A program made the translations under genes and the position numbers. Shown one piece after another: positions 17,501-25,600 of a stretch of 31,586 nucleotides of DNA. Each line of letters opens with the position of its first letter. Position 1 is the stretch's first letter. The notes under the pieces were generated by a model. The model had not been told where the DNA came from. It saw only the letters and a program-made list of their open reading frames with translations, and did not search any database. This DNA comes from an uncultured Ruminococcus sp. (GTDB taxonomy: Bacteria; Bacillota; Clostridia; Oscillospirales; Ruminococcaceae), in assembly GCA_937894495.1 (NCBI GenBank), contig CALCRR010000334.1, forward strand, positions 1 through 31,586. The letters are read 5' to 3'.

Positions 17501-20500
17501 GACCTGTAGTGTACATCTCCAAGGAGACTGTGGCGGTCCCTGCCGACCTGCCTACCGACCCCACCAAGGCTGACGCATTCAACACCTTTGATTATGAGAT
17601 GACCTTGTTCGAGTACCCCGTAAACCGCAGGACAGGTGAGTATTTTAAAGACCTTGTTGAGTTTAAGGATTACTATAACGGGCTTGATGCGCTTATAACC
17701 GATGTGGGTGCAAAGATAACCACACTTAATACAGAAAAGGACACAGGCGAAAAGACCGATGCGCAAAAGGGCGAGATACAAAAGGAGATCGACGCCTGGA
17801 CGAAATTCAATGCTGCGCTGGTAGCTGACAAGGCTTTGCTTGATGCGCACATCATAGCTTCGGGAAAAACCGTTGACGAATTTTTTGCAAGCGCTAAGGA
17901 TATAACCGCAGGCGATATAACAAGTGTTGACCATCTTCTGAAAAATTCAGAGGGTGTTATCCTCATGTCCATTTCAGGCTTCAGCAATACCCCCACGGGC
18001 GCACAGAAGTGCTTTAAAAACCAGATATCAGCCTCTGACAGCAGGAAAAACGGCGGCGTGCTGTATGAATACTCTGTTGCAGGCAGCACCGATATCTACA
18101 ACACCCCGGAGGGCTGGCAGTCCTGGGATAACAGCAGCGGCGGAACTGAGATAACAGCCGAAGCAAACCCCTTCACAGTGACTGTAAAGGCAGGCACTGT
18201 AACAGCTCTGCCCATTTACATAGACGGCGGCATGATGTACTCCGACTACGGCATAAGGCTCAACAGCACGACAAATGAGCTTGAATATAAAAAGGACGAG
18301 AGCGCAAATTATATCTCAAGATACTGCTATAAGTTCACCGAGGATATGGACGATAAATACTGGGACGACGAGGCAGGAGAGTATAAGACTGCCACGGATA
18401 ACAACGAGTCCAGCTGGAAGGTGGTTTATCCCTCGGGCAACGCAGCCTATACAAACACCCTAGGCGTGCAGGGCGAAAATGTTATGGATTATGAGAACAA
18501 CTACCGCTTTAAGGATATTTACCTTGAAAAGACGGTGGAGCCTGCCGGGAAGGTGCCCAAGGGCAGCGATAAAAACAGTGTGGATACCACAGCCTTTATC
18601 TATCAGGTGAGCAGGCGTGCGTCAGAAAGCTCGGGCGGCTACAGCAAGCTGACTTCTGTGCAGTATGAAAGAATGAGCTGGGAGCTGTGGAGCAGGGACG
18701 AGAGCGGCAAGCTCACTGAAAAGCTGATGACAGGAAAGGTCAACAGCGACGGCACTATAATTGCGCCTATCGCCAACTACACAGGGGCAGAAAAGCTCTA
18801 TACCATAAAGGTGCGCCATGCTGAGGTGGGCTATACCTATCAGCTGGAGGAGCTGCTGAAAGAGCAGGATATTTTCGGCACGGGCTATGAGAGCATGAGT
18901 GCCGCCCAGAAAAAGTCTGCCCTTGAAACAAAGTTTGACTACATCACCTATAACGGCGAGACAGGCACCTTTACATACAAGGATAAGGAAGCCGACGACA
19001 GCGAGGGCAAGGGCGTTAAGTTCTCCTCACAGGGGGCGGCTTTAAAGACTACAGAGTTCACCCTTGCTACCGACGCGCTTTATGCAGCAGGCAGCAGTGA
19101 GACCAGCGGCGCTGTTAAAACAGGCGATCACTCGGACATCAGCGAAGCCTATGCCAAGGTGGATATGGAGATTGACAATATCTACAAGCTGCGTGATCTG
19201 ACAGTTACAAAGTCAATAATCGCAAAAAATGTCGATAATAATATGGAGTTCACCATGAGAGTGAGACGTGCAGACGGCTCAGCACTTATGCCCTTGGGGG
19301 TAAGCTTTTACAGGCTGGTGAACGGTGAGAGAACGGCTGTAACAAAGGCTGACCCTGTTACGGGCTCGGACACAAGCGGATCTTATCTGGAATTTACCCT
19401 GAAAAACGGCGAGTATGCTGAGTTTAAGGACATCGGCAAGGAGGGGGAGACCTTCCTTGTGGAAGAGATGGACTGGGCAGGCATAAACACCGAGGGTCAC
19501 TACATTCACCTTGACCCTGTGGACGCAGATGGCGAATGGTCGGCGCAGAAGGAAGCTGTGCTGGGCGACGATACCACCGCCACGGTGCTCAACGGTGACT
19601 CGGGCTACATGATAATCGCAAAGAACTATGTATCTGCGGCGGCTGGGGCTTATGACAGCTTTGCAAAGAACTATCTTGAAAGCACCGACGGCAATGAGAT
19701 AGAGGTAAGCATAGGTCTGCGTGAGAAAAACAGCGGCGGCGAGTTTGTGGTGAGAGACAGCATAGACGCAAACCTTGTGTATGTTAACGGCGTATCGCAG
19801 ACTGACCTTAGATGCATAAAGCTGAAGGGCGGACAGAGCATAATCGTCAATTTAGAGGGTCTGTGCGAGAGCCTTGGCATAAGCTACAACAATGTTGAAT
19901 ATGAGATAAAAGAGAATATACCGAAGAAGGTGGAATACTTCAAGAGCACCGAAACGGGCGCTGATGTGCTGTACTCTGTTGAGCAGGCGACCGAAAGCGG
20001 AGAGCTGACAGGCGACAAGGGCAAGACCTCGGTAACGGTGCAGAACAAGGTATATAAATATGAAAATGTTATCTACAAGCGCATAGGCGGCAAGGACGAC
20101 CCCACAAAGCCCGGCAGCCCGCTTACGCTGGTGCTCAGCGATAACTCTCAGAGCTCGAAGCAGGAGGGCGTGCGGTGGATAGCAACAGGCAGCAGCTTTA
20201 GCCTTGCTGATATGCAGGCAGGTGTTACGGGCGCAAACGGCGAGCTTGCGGTAAGCGCTTTTGACGGCTGGACCCAGCCCGACGACGGCAACCTGACCTA
20301 CTTTGCAAAGGTCTATTTCAGTGCGCCTGTTAAGTGCAACGTTACTGACAAGACCGACACCGCACAGCTGGTGCTCAGCGAGAAATATAACGCCGACTGG
20401 GGTTATCTTATAGGCTATGAGAACTACGGCGTGACCGATACCTATGTATCGCAGGACGCTTTGGAGAACAAGGAGCAGTGGGCGACGCTGAAAGCTGACA

Positions 20501-22647
20501 CTATCGTGAACACGCAGGAAAAGCTCACGGGCAGCAGCAGGATAGCGGTATACAAAAAGGTAAAGCCGCAGGGTGATGAGCTGACTGATGAGGAGAGCAA
20601 GGCGGAGTTCACCTTTACGGTGAAGCAGCTGGTAAACGGCAAATACGTGCCTGCGGCAAACATAACCTATGAGCTCGACGGCAAAAAGTACACCACCGAT
20701 GATAACGGAACATTCACCCTCAGCCACGGCAAAACGGCTTATCTGGAGCTGCCGCAGTTCAGCTATTGGGAGATAACCGAGACAGGCAAGGGCGATTACC
20801 GCCTGCTGGTGGACGACAACGGCGACATAGTTTACGACAAGGGCGTGCAGTACACGCTGGACGACACCGACGGCTTGGCGCCCACCGACTTTAAGATGAT
20901 AACCGAAAATGAGACTGAGCACCTGAAATACAACGTTGCTGAGGCTGATTCGGGATTTTCGCTTAATACGGATATGGATATACTGACGGGTATTCCAGAG
21001 GGACCGCCTGTGGTTTTAGTCGGAGCAACAACCGAATCTAATTCACAAATATATAATGCTCTAAGATTTACATTTTATGATGAGAGATATGATACTGATG
21101 ATAGCGCTCCATTTTCTGATAGCGTAGCTAATAATTACTATTCTAAAAGCGATTCTACAAGACAGTGGTTACGGAATTTGTCATGGTGTAGGAATAGCAC
21201 AGGTGATTTTTCGGGAACATCAGTAAAAATGAGTGAATTGAAGTTATATTCTGATGCAGATTGCACTGATCTTTTATGGGATGCTACACAAAACAGTGCA
21301 GGTACTTCTAATTATTTCAGACAGGAAAATGTCACCATTGATTATATCTATACAAAATATAATGGAAAAGTTTACAGACTTAGCATTGTTGGAGTGGGAA
21401 GTTATGCATTCCAAGTTCATCAGGATTATTATGCGTCTATAAATAACACAAGAGGACAAAACTATCAGACTGCACAAGTTATAAAAAGCATAAAATTTGG
21501 TGCAAATGTAAAAAAAATAGGAACATATGCCTTCCAGCATAATCAAATTGAAGATATTTCCTTCGAGTATATAAACGATCAACAATGTGGAGTTACTGCA
21601 ATAGGAGGATATGCTTTCCAAGTTCGAGTAACTGAAGCAGCGGGTAATTTAACTTTACCAAGAAAAATACAGTACATTGATACTAATGCATTTAGAGGAC
21701 ATATTAATTTTAAAAATGACGGAGAAATACTAATTCCTAACACTTTATGGTATGTTGGTGCTTATGCATTTGGTGATGGAGATTATAAAACTTGGAGCAG
21801 GAGTCCTTCTCTTATATTTGAAGACAATACTTTACTTACTAAAATAAGTGATAGGTCTGATAATATAGTTGCTAACGAGTTGAATCCTGGTAAGATACAT
21901 GAGTTCAAGAATGGTAATGCGTACCCAGTTTTTGATGTTGTAAAGATTGGAGAAGGAGTACAAACTATAGGTACAGACCATGAGGCAAGCGATTGGAGTT
22001 CTATTAAATCAGATTACTCTTCATTGGGATTCTGGTCAGGAGATAGTTTAAATTGGAGTACATATTATAATAATGGAGGTACTCTTGAAAGGCAAAATGG
22101 ACATACAAAAGAGTTTATTTTCCCAAAATCTTTGAAAAAGACTGGTGCAAATAGTATTATAATAAAAGAAACTGATTTAGTTATTATTCAGGCAGATGAT
22201 TTATCCAATTATAAAGGCTGGATAAACCATAATAGAATATATAATACTGGCGGTTTTGAAAGAGATTTAGGAACTTTAAAGTATGTTGTTCTTACATCAG
22301 TTGATGAAGAAACCATGAAAAGTTACGAATTTGAAATGCCCTTTAAACGCCAAGATACCTCAACAAAAGAAAAGGCATATGCAGGTATTAGTACAAGAAG
22401 TAAGTTTATTTATCTGCCGGGAAAGAGCGATGAACAGATAGAAGCTGTAATTACCGAAATTGACAATGCAATGAAAGCAAAATATGGTGAGGGTATGAGT
22501 GATTATTCCAAAGAAATAATTCGTTCTTACAAGTCAGTTTCACTCAATTCCGCTTCCACCAGCGCCGCCCCCCAGCACGCACCTGCAAGTGCAGCCAGCC
22601 TGCTTAGTGCGGCTATCTGGATACAGATGAAAAAGCAGATCATATGA
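11575..22647 (+). CDS. Giant multi-domain surface adhesin, 3690 aa
   Basis: ATG at 11575 has GGAGAGG just upstream; an in-frame GTG at 11551 has none. A signal peptide (about 1-33, hydrophobic 13-25) leads to an Ala/Glu-rich linker (about 37-110) and long beta-rich regions of unrecognised family (about 140-1790). Serial CnaB/pilin-like domains follow. Their first strands carry a Lys in the xKx(V/I) pattern (K1801, K1983, K2319, K2546, K2994), and partner strands carry Glu (E1917, E2425, E2630, E3069), as expected for intramolecular isopeptide bonds. One domain carries a helical insert (about 2033-2111). The last ~515 residues (3140-3656) switch to BspA-like leucine-rich repeats with five (I/V)(G/D)xxAF copies, encoded by much more AT-rich DNA. 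The C-terminus (SLLSAAIWIQMKKQII) has no recognisable sortase motif. It probably acts as a fibre stalk and adhesive tip. Confidence 0.88.
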   Translation: MGMENKKTLKGRIAAALGALLLVVYTMTDVVSAALYNEQAEAPAAAVQSGETAYETEQAEQSSEETAMPDEAAAAEGEEQTAEEEELTYARLSDEDIKQLAEDDIPLAGYEEYPAESVFEAEIEPYENPLALAEIKVEPSADGTYDLRNLNDEQWAAVVDYYTDLEDHVKNFDISYSSDVLESGDTADHIDRDKNFTIKYTITLNTSKEVDKGCAEIRIPAAIMTDRSGKVITIRGTDGIALPRFNTEPTLAVGDDSKLYNNVDNITKSSRTQFGYYIEDEGAKNETYVIVNYDPLKAGSTWFEVVYDQINVFDIKDGTTWDIEPEIKVNYKYDKRIYVYTGGLLDYSSNEGTLKTIPLKTEWKEFLPNAIEWDPNGYETLAAKATSQIYTDSNGNTYYVVTDNDSFVSVYYTVDTSTGNKTPVYKRELLEDKYYRYENNDWVECDPFSMQMAVWDLTEYEKGGEKYYCYFGNSDETSVYVYYDANGNPKYKKTTLNGTTSYFKVNDGGTAWEAADESELPSNTWIYSVKSRDDKITGTVNTKAEIKSVDKTEGQVTKSVLGDLNSQAQVEQYLGSNVNAASISPAIDLDKNVYVLWEVAVKGENCTQPFELYLDEVLSYNTRQEGLSYTYYDKATGNIVTVSEDNTVLTQADGTNGRIIAVKDADVYSGTITSASGTGTALNYTPMANSEGIWYIGTSDPTDANTDTAMHDSVRKSGEFSKKIYVVAEYPRGNYPAQGVTADQTGGICVDTLIESAGGSLVYVPVNKTWWGANTEYNINALIKAELTGDERANFQDGKGNLVSRDVFKEVVHDIITSESSAAGTSPILNEFVEMLAENLPQLEKFKSMFEGKTNEEIKTYILDAWKNGGDGDKAQIKKACEQYVDDMLESNLVRISEFSNIKTYDPKKIYRDVYNTSNVVLVPHDQIDPLDQKEDSEEHKREDRVPNVPNDFKMGKSASGGKQGWIDIYDNSDDDYFKSTFKFSVNSTATIYGETHYDKYAYFYDEKSYVNLVTADDVVTAEPWGESSSKNTIYGKSYVLDEKDYGYTNAKIVVNEMVYDYVTDIAAYGSETAENALISKAGSPVDRDWHISVSYSGDEWTPYATIKMEDYLADSANWSSDSKGSHVLMLDFENDDQPGLPYRIKVEHNSIDYQSIVKMDLTAAIKKTSPVLGENGKIRSELYQKTDDTLFTSQDPVAEIFKLRLRNYAGLRSQKFELSEDEGGNITATPGKIFSSDSNASGYVLQNSDLVSGNTSITDDSRLTDETEISASAFGNEATASQIYRSNAAVDVTKLEKDSFAEKTSTYTNDLTHGRAHITYNIAGIEGYFFDKDFKNDLDVFTKAGSTTVLPGSSDSGVYYIYDLLPPGVEYEGYSGSNDKPVAGFVKSATNISKEDNWVTTDADGNDLIDISAEIVKEGDPEWQSWGGSNNGRYLIKFKLDFSKLNQEELAKYAFVDSNRWFFGVGIKFPANVSWERYSAAKNTPNIAAYVTDNETIGKRDTQTYMDNGADVPIKEEHGYPDAYAPFRNTDTDSYKSDFDKDEDESEYNRMYAKSMDLGDIARASSTAVGKQVRAEKDTYALFSDHTAVIKGDNYVYNVNVENQAGGAVSSVILYDILDRHVTSQWKGIFQSIDTTPMELMGEIYPMVYYYQDDIEVKADVLDSFASDHMPAVTGTKATAATLPSAGDWADKGWKTKDNYDPSEVTAVAVVLYADAEHTTPYVLNGKQTLSYRITMKAPTNIDLTQNKYATNRPNYRYFKVERDNADENWVIMNDATYYNDPGNVTVVTLGDRRMLKVAKHVESKFSNADEINDMEFTFRLTRLAGVFENDVLTSQEIPCTNIQYQIYPCTFDEKNNINSIDEEHEIEKGVIHTTNENGEFTLHDNECAVFKYVPSTAVTGTEASQYDFDNYRISELSKPFWYELKNVDSTYGSTWYSGGVSSSAASNITDTDAYNSTTVEYYKQTGVTVTNTYRPVVYISKETVAVPADLPTDPTKADAFNTFDYEMTLFEYPVNRRTGEYFKDLVEFKDYYNGLDALITDVGAKITTLNTEKDTGEKTDAQKGEIQKEIDAWTKFNAALVADKALLDAHIIASGKTVDEFFASAKDITAGDITSVDHLLKNSEGVILMSISGFSNTPTGAQKCFKNQISASDSRKNGGVLYEYSVAGSTDIYNTPEGWQSWDNSSGGTEITAEANPFTVTVKAGTVTALPIYIDGGMMYSDYGIRLNSTTNELEYKKDESANYISRYCYKFTEDMDDKYWDDEAGEYKTATDNNESSWKVVYPSGNAAYTNTLGVQGENVMDYENNYRFKDIYLEKTVEPAGKVPKGSDKNSVDTTAFIYQVSRRASESSGGYSKLTSVQYERMSWELWSRDESGKLTEKLMTGKVNSDGTIIAPIANYTGAEKLYTIKVRHAEVGYTYQLEELLKEQDIFGTGYESMSAAQKKSALETKFDYITYNGETGTFTYKDKEADDSEGKGVKFSSQGAALKTTEFTLATDALYAAGSSETSGAVKTGDHSDISEAYAKVDMEIDNIYKLRDLTVTKSIIAKNVDNNMEFTMRVRRADGSALMPLGVSFYRLVNGERTAVTKADPVTGSDTSGSYLEFTLKNGEYAEFKDIGKEGETFLVEEMDWAGINTEGHYIHLDPVDADGEWSAQKEAVLGDDTTATVLNGDSGYMIIAKNYVSAAAGAYDSFAKNYLESTDGNEIEVSIGLREKNSGGEFVVRDSIDANLVYVNGVSQTDLRCIKLKGGQSIIVNLEGLCESLGISYNNVEYEIKENIPKKVEYFKSTETGADVLYSVEQATESGELTGDKGKTSVTVQNKVYKYENVIYKRIGGKDDPTKPGSPLTLVLSDNSQSSKQEGVRWIATGSSFSLADMQAGVTGANGELAVSAFDGWTQPDDGNLTYFAKVYFSAPVKCNVTDKTDTAQLVLSEKYNADWGYLIGYENYGVTDTYVSQDALENKEQWATLKADTIVNTQEKLTGSSRIAVYKKVKPQGDELTDEESKAEFTFTVKQLVNGKYVPAANITYELDGKKYTTDDNGTFTLSHGKTAYLELPQFSYWEITETGKGDYRLLVDDNGDIVYDKGVQYTLDDTDGLAPTDFKMITENETEHLKYNVAEADSGFSLNTDMDILTGIPEGPPVVLVGATTESNSQIYNALRFTFYDERYDTDDSAPFSDSVANNYYSKSDSTRQWLRNLSWCRNSTGDFSGTSVKMSELKLYSDADCTDLLWDATQNSAGTSNYFRQENVTIDYIYTKYNGKVYRLSIVGVGSYAFQVHQDYYASINNTRGQNYQTAQVIKSIKFGANVKKIGTYAFQHNQIEDISFEYINDQQCGVTAIGGYAFQVRVTEAAGNLTLPRKIQYIDTNAFRGHINFKNDGEILIPNTLWYVGAYAFGDGDYKTWSRSPSLIFEDNTLLTKISDRSDNIVANELNPGKIHEFKNGNAYPVFDVVKIGEGVQTIGTDHEASDWSSIKSDYSSLGFWSGDSLNWSTYYNNGGTLERQNGHTKEFIFPKSLKKTGANSIIIKETDLVIIQADDLSNYKGWINHNRIYNTGGFERDLGTLKYVVLTSVDEETMKSYEFEMPFKRQDTSTKEKAYAGISTRSKFIYLPGKSDEQIEAVITEIDNAMKAKYGEGMSDYSKEIIRSYKSVSLNSASTSAAPQHAPASAASLLSAAIWIQMKKQII
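12763..13128 (+). repeat. Tandem repeat of about 60 codons in the giant adhesin
   Basis: Two Tyr-rich units follow one another. The first reads YYVVTDNDSFVSVYYTVD ... YKRELLEDKYYRYENNDW. The second reads YYCYFGNSDETSVYVYYDAN ... YKKTTLNGTTSYFKVND. They share the order YY..(7-8)..SVYY/SVYVYY, Y-K-(R/K), then a second Tyr-rich strand ending near a Trp. The first copy is more AT-rich (35% GC by hand count in bases 12721-12780 and 12841-12900) than the surrounding gene (48% in 12241-12300). Confidence 0.5.
20990..22540 (+). other. AT-rich cassette inside the giant gene encoding leucine-rich repeats
   Basis: Base composition changes abruptly within one open frame. By hand count GC is 55% at 20581-20640, but 28% at 21481-21540 and 27% at 22141-22200. 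It rises again sharply at about 22540. Codons such as AGA, ATA, TTA and AAT dominate only inside. The product switches from CnaB-like domains to BspA/LRR_5-type repeats with SYAF, TYAF, GYAF, TNAF and AYAF motifs. This looks like an acquired or exchanged tip domain joined in frame. Confidence 0.8.
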
Positions 22648-22661
22648 AAGGAGTGCAGGCG

Positions 22662-25600
22662 ATGAAAAGATCAATACTGAAAAGGCTTTGTGCCCTTGTG
22701 CTGAGCGCAGCGCTTGCACTGCCTTTGCTCAGCCTGCCTGCCACAACGGCAGACAGCACCGAGACCCCGGCACAGGGTCAGCTCAACTTCCAGAACGAAA
22801 AATATGACGGCGTAAAGGTCTTTAAAAACATCTACTCCCTTGAAGAATACGCCAAGGGCGAGAATGACCGCAGCCCTATTCGCGAGACCGACGGCGGCAC
22901 AGGCGGCGTTTATGAGGTAAACAAGCTCGCCTATGACGAGTTTCGTCTGGTGCTCTACGGCTCTGACGACAAGGACGAGCTGTATAAGGCTTCAAGCCGC
23001 CCCCCCTTAAAGGGCGTTAAATATCAGCGCAAGCGCGGCAGCCTGCTTTACTACAATATCCCCGGCAACAAAAGCGAGGGCGGCAAGCTCTATGACCTTA
23101 TATTGGCTCCCGAGGATATAAACGAGTATTATCTGTATTATTCAAAGGGCGACGGCAGCATTGATAAGGTGTTCAGCTCGGCTGAGTCCTACTATGCCGC
23201 TTTGAAGAGCAGTGAGAATGCCGATGAGCAGGCGCTGTATAAGCAGTACAGCGAGAAAAATTACTATGATAAATTTTTAATGGACGCCGAGTATTATCAG
23301 GCAATCGGCACTGCCGATGAAAAAGCGCTGTTTTCAAAGTACAAGAGCCTTGACAGCACCTTTATGACAGGCGCAGATGACGGCAGCTTCTTTATCTTCG
23401 ACGGTGATGTGACATTCTTCGATAAGGAGAATATCACCACAAAATATATCCGTGTGAAGGAATACTGGAGCTTTATCCGTGAGCTCAACGAGCTGCGCAA
23501 GGCTGATACAGACGCCGATAAATTCACAGGCGAGTATATCTATATGAAGGACGATGACGTAGTCACCGATGTGGTGGCAGCCACCCGGAGCGAGAGCCTA
23601 GAGATAGCCAACAGGTTCGATGTGCCCACCCATGAGCTGACAGTCAGCAAGACTGTGCCCTTTTTCGGCGTTTCACCCGATGATGTGAACCCTTTCAGAA
23701 CTGCCGACCTGTTTGAGTATAAGCTGCTTATAAACGGCTCTGCCCATGTAAATATAAGGTATAAGCTGCTTGATACCAAGACCAATACCTATAATCCCAC
23801 CGCCGAGGACGAGGGGCTTTCAAACGTGGTCAAGGACGAGACCAGCGGCGAGTATTACTACTATACCACCGACGGCAGCTTTTATCTCTACGCAGAAGAG
23901 TCTGCGGTATTCTACGGCGTTAAAAGCGGCGATATCGCTGAGATAAGAGAGTATGCCGATGCTGACAGCTATAGCGTGCTCAGTCAGGTGTCTGACAATG
24001 CGACTTTCAAGTATGTTAAAGCCGCCGACAGCGATGAGGACCCCAAGAGAGATTATGCCAGCATAACCGTTACCTACGGCGATGAGCAGCACCAGCGCCT
24101 CAACCCCACCTTTACAAACGTACCCAACGTTTTGCAGGTGAAAAAGCGCATAGACAGCACCAATATCGACAAGGAGAAGTCCTTTACATTCTCTTTGCAG
24201 CTTGCCATTGAGGACCCCGACAACGAGGGGGAGGCTCTTAAAGACAGCGATGGCAGCTACATCGTAAACAGCAAGCTGGTGCTCGATGAAAACGGCGTGC
24301 CCACCAAGGACGGCTCGGGCAGATATGTTACCGAAGCTGTGCCCCAGAGTGAGTATACATACTATCTGCGTGACGGCGACGGCAATTACAGCCCTAACGC
24401 TTACCAGACAGTAAACGGCAGGTTCGAGCTCAGGCATGACCAGACCGCCATGTTCGTGGGGCTTGCAGCCGACAGTATGTACCTGGTGACCGAAAGCAAC
24501 GACCCTGCCTACGTGCTCAGGGGCGAGGCTGAAAGACCTGTTAAAACACGCCCTGCAACCGTCAATGACCCGCTGATACGCTCAAAATCAAGCGATTATT
24601 ATGAGCTGTATATAAACGAGCGTGATATCGTCAAGGGCATTGTGATAACCAAAAAAGTCACCGATAACGATTCAAGGCTCAACAAAAAGGCTGAATATAC
24701 CTTCCGTATAGAGAAAAAAGTGAACGGCAGCTATGTGCCCCTGAAAAATGCGGATTATAAGTATAAAAGCGGCGTTTCTTCATTAAAAGAAGGCAAGACC
24801 GATGAGAACGGCTATTTTAAAATGCCCTTCAACAGCAACAATTTTGTTGTGAGATTTGACGACGCCAATGGCACATACCGCATAACCGAGGTAGACCCCA
24901 ACGACTGGGAGGACCAGAACAATACCACGGGGGATAAAGCTCCCAACCCTAAGAAGGAGGACCATCTGTATATAACAGATGTTGACTACAGCCAGTATTC
25001 GATAAACGAGGACGGCACATCTACCCTTGCATGGCAGGATAAGACCAGGACCTACAACGAGGATATAAATAAGCATACCGATGATATAAAGGCAGAGGTC
25101 ACCTGCAGTGCAGACCTTGGCACGGCGGTGGATTTCACCAACAGGATAAGGGAAAAGACCTATTATTTCGATATCGAAAAGCTGGCTTATCTTGATGATA
25201 ATATCCACCTTGGCAATGCCGACAGCGCCCAGCGCTTTGTGTTTAAAATAGAGCGCTTTGACAGTATGGAGGACGCAATATCAGCCACAGGCAGAGATAA
25301 GGTAAAGGAGGAGTTTTACACCGATATCGGGTGTGATGATAAGCTGCTTATAACCAAAAACGGCGAGGATTATGACTATAAGGTGGGCAATAATGCCTAT
25401 AACTACAGCTTCTACCCCATTGATTATTCTGCATTGGGGGGAGACTCTGTAAGCTACAACATAGCCAAGGAGATAGTCACACGGAAATATAAAAAAGACA
25501 AAACTGCCAATGTTTATAATAACGGTAAGAACGAGACCTATATGTTTTTCTCCACCATATACAGGGGAGAAAAGCAGATAGCGGTGAAAAAACAGGGCTA

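Noticed and set aside
19852..20922. A 356-codon open frame on the minus strand inside the giant adhesin gene
   Set aside because: It is antisense to clearly domain-structured coding sequence, has low-complexity Val/Leu/Tyr-rich translation, and has no ribosome binding site. It is a shadow of the real frame.
12000..22600. CRISPR array or tandem DNA satellite in the long repetitive-looking gene
   Set aside because: Repeats are at protein-domain level with divergent DNA; there are no short identical repeats with regular spacers.
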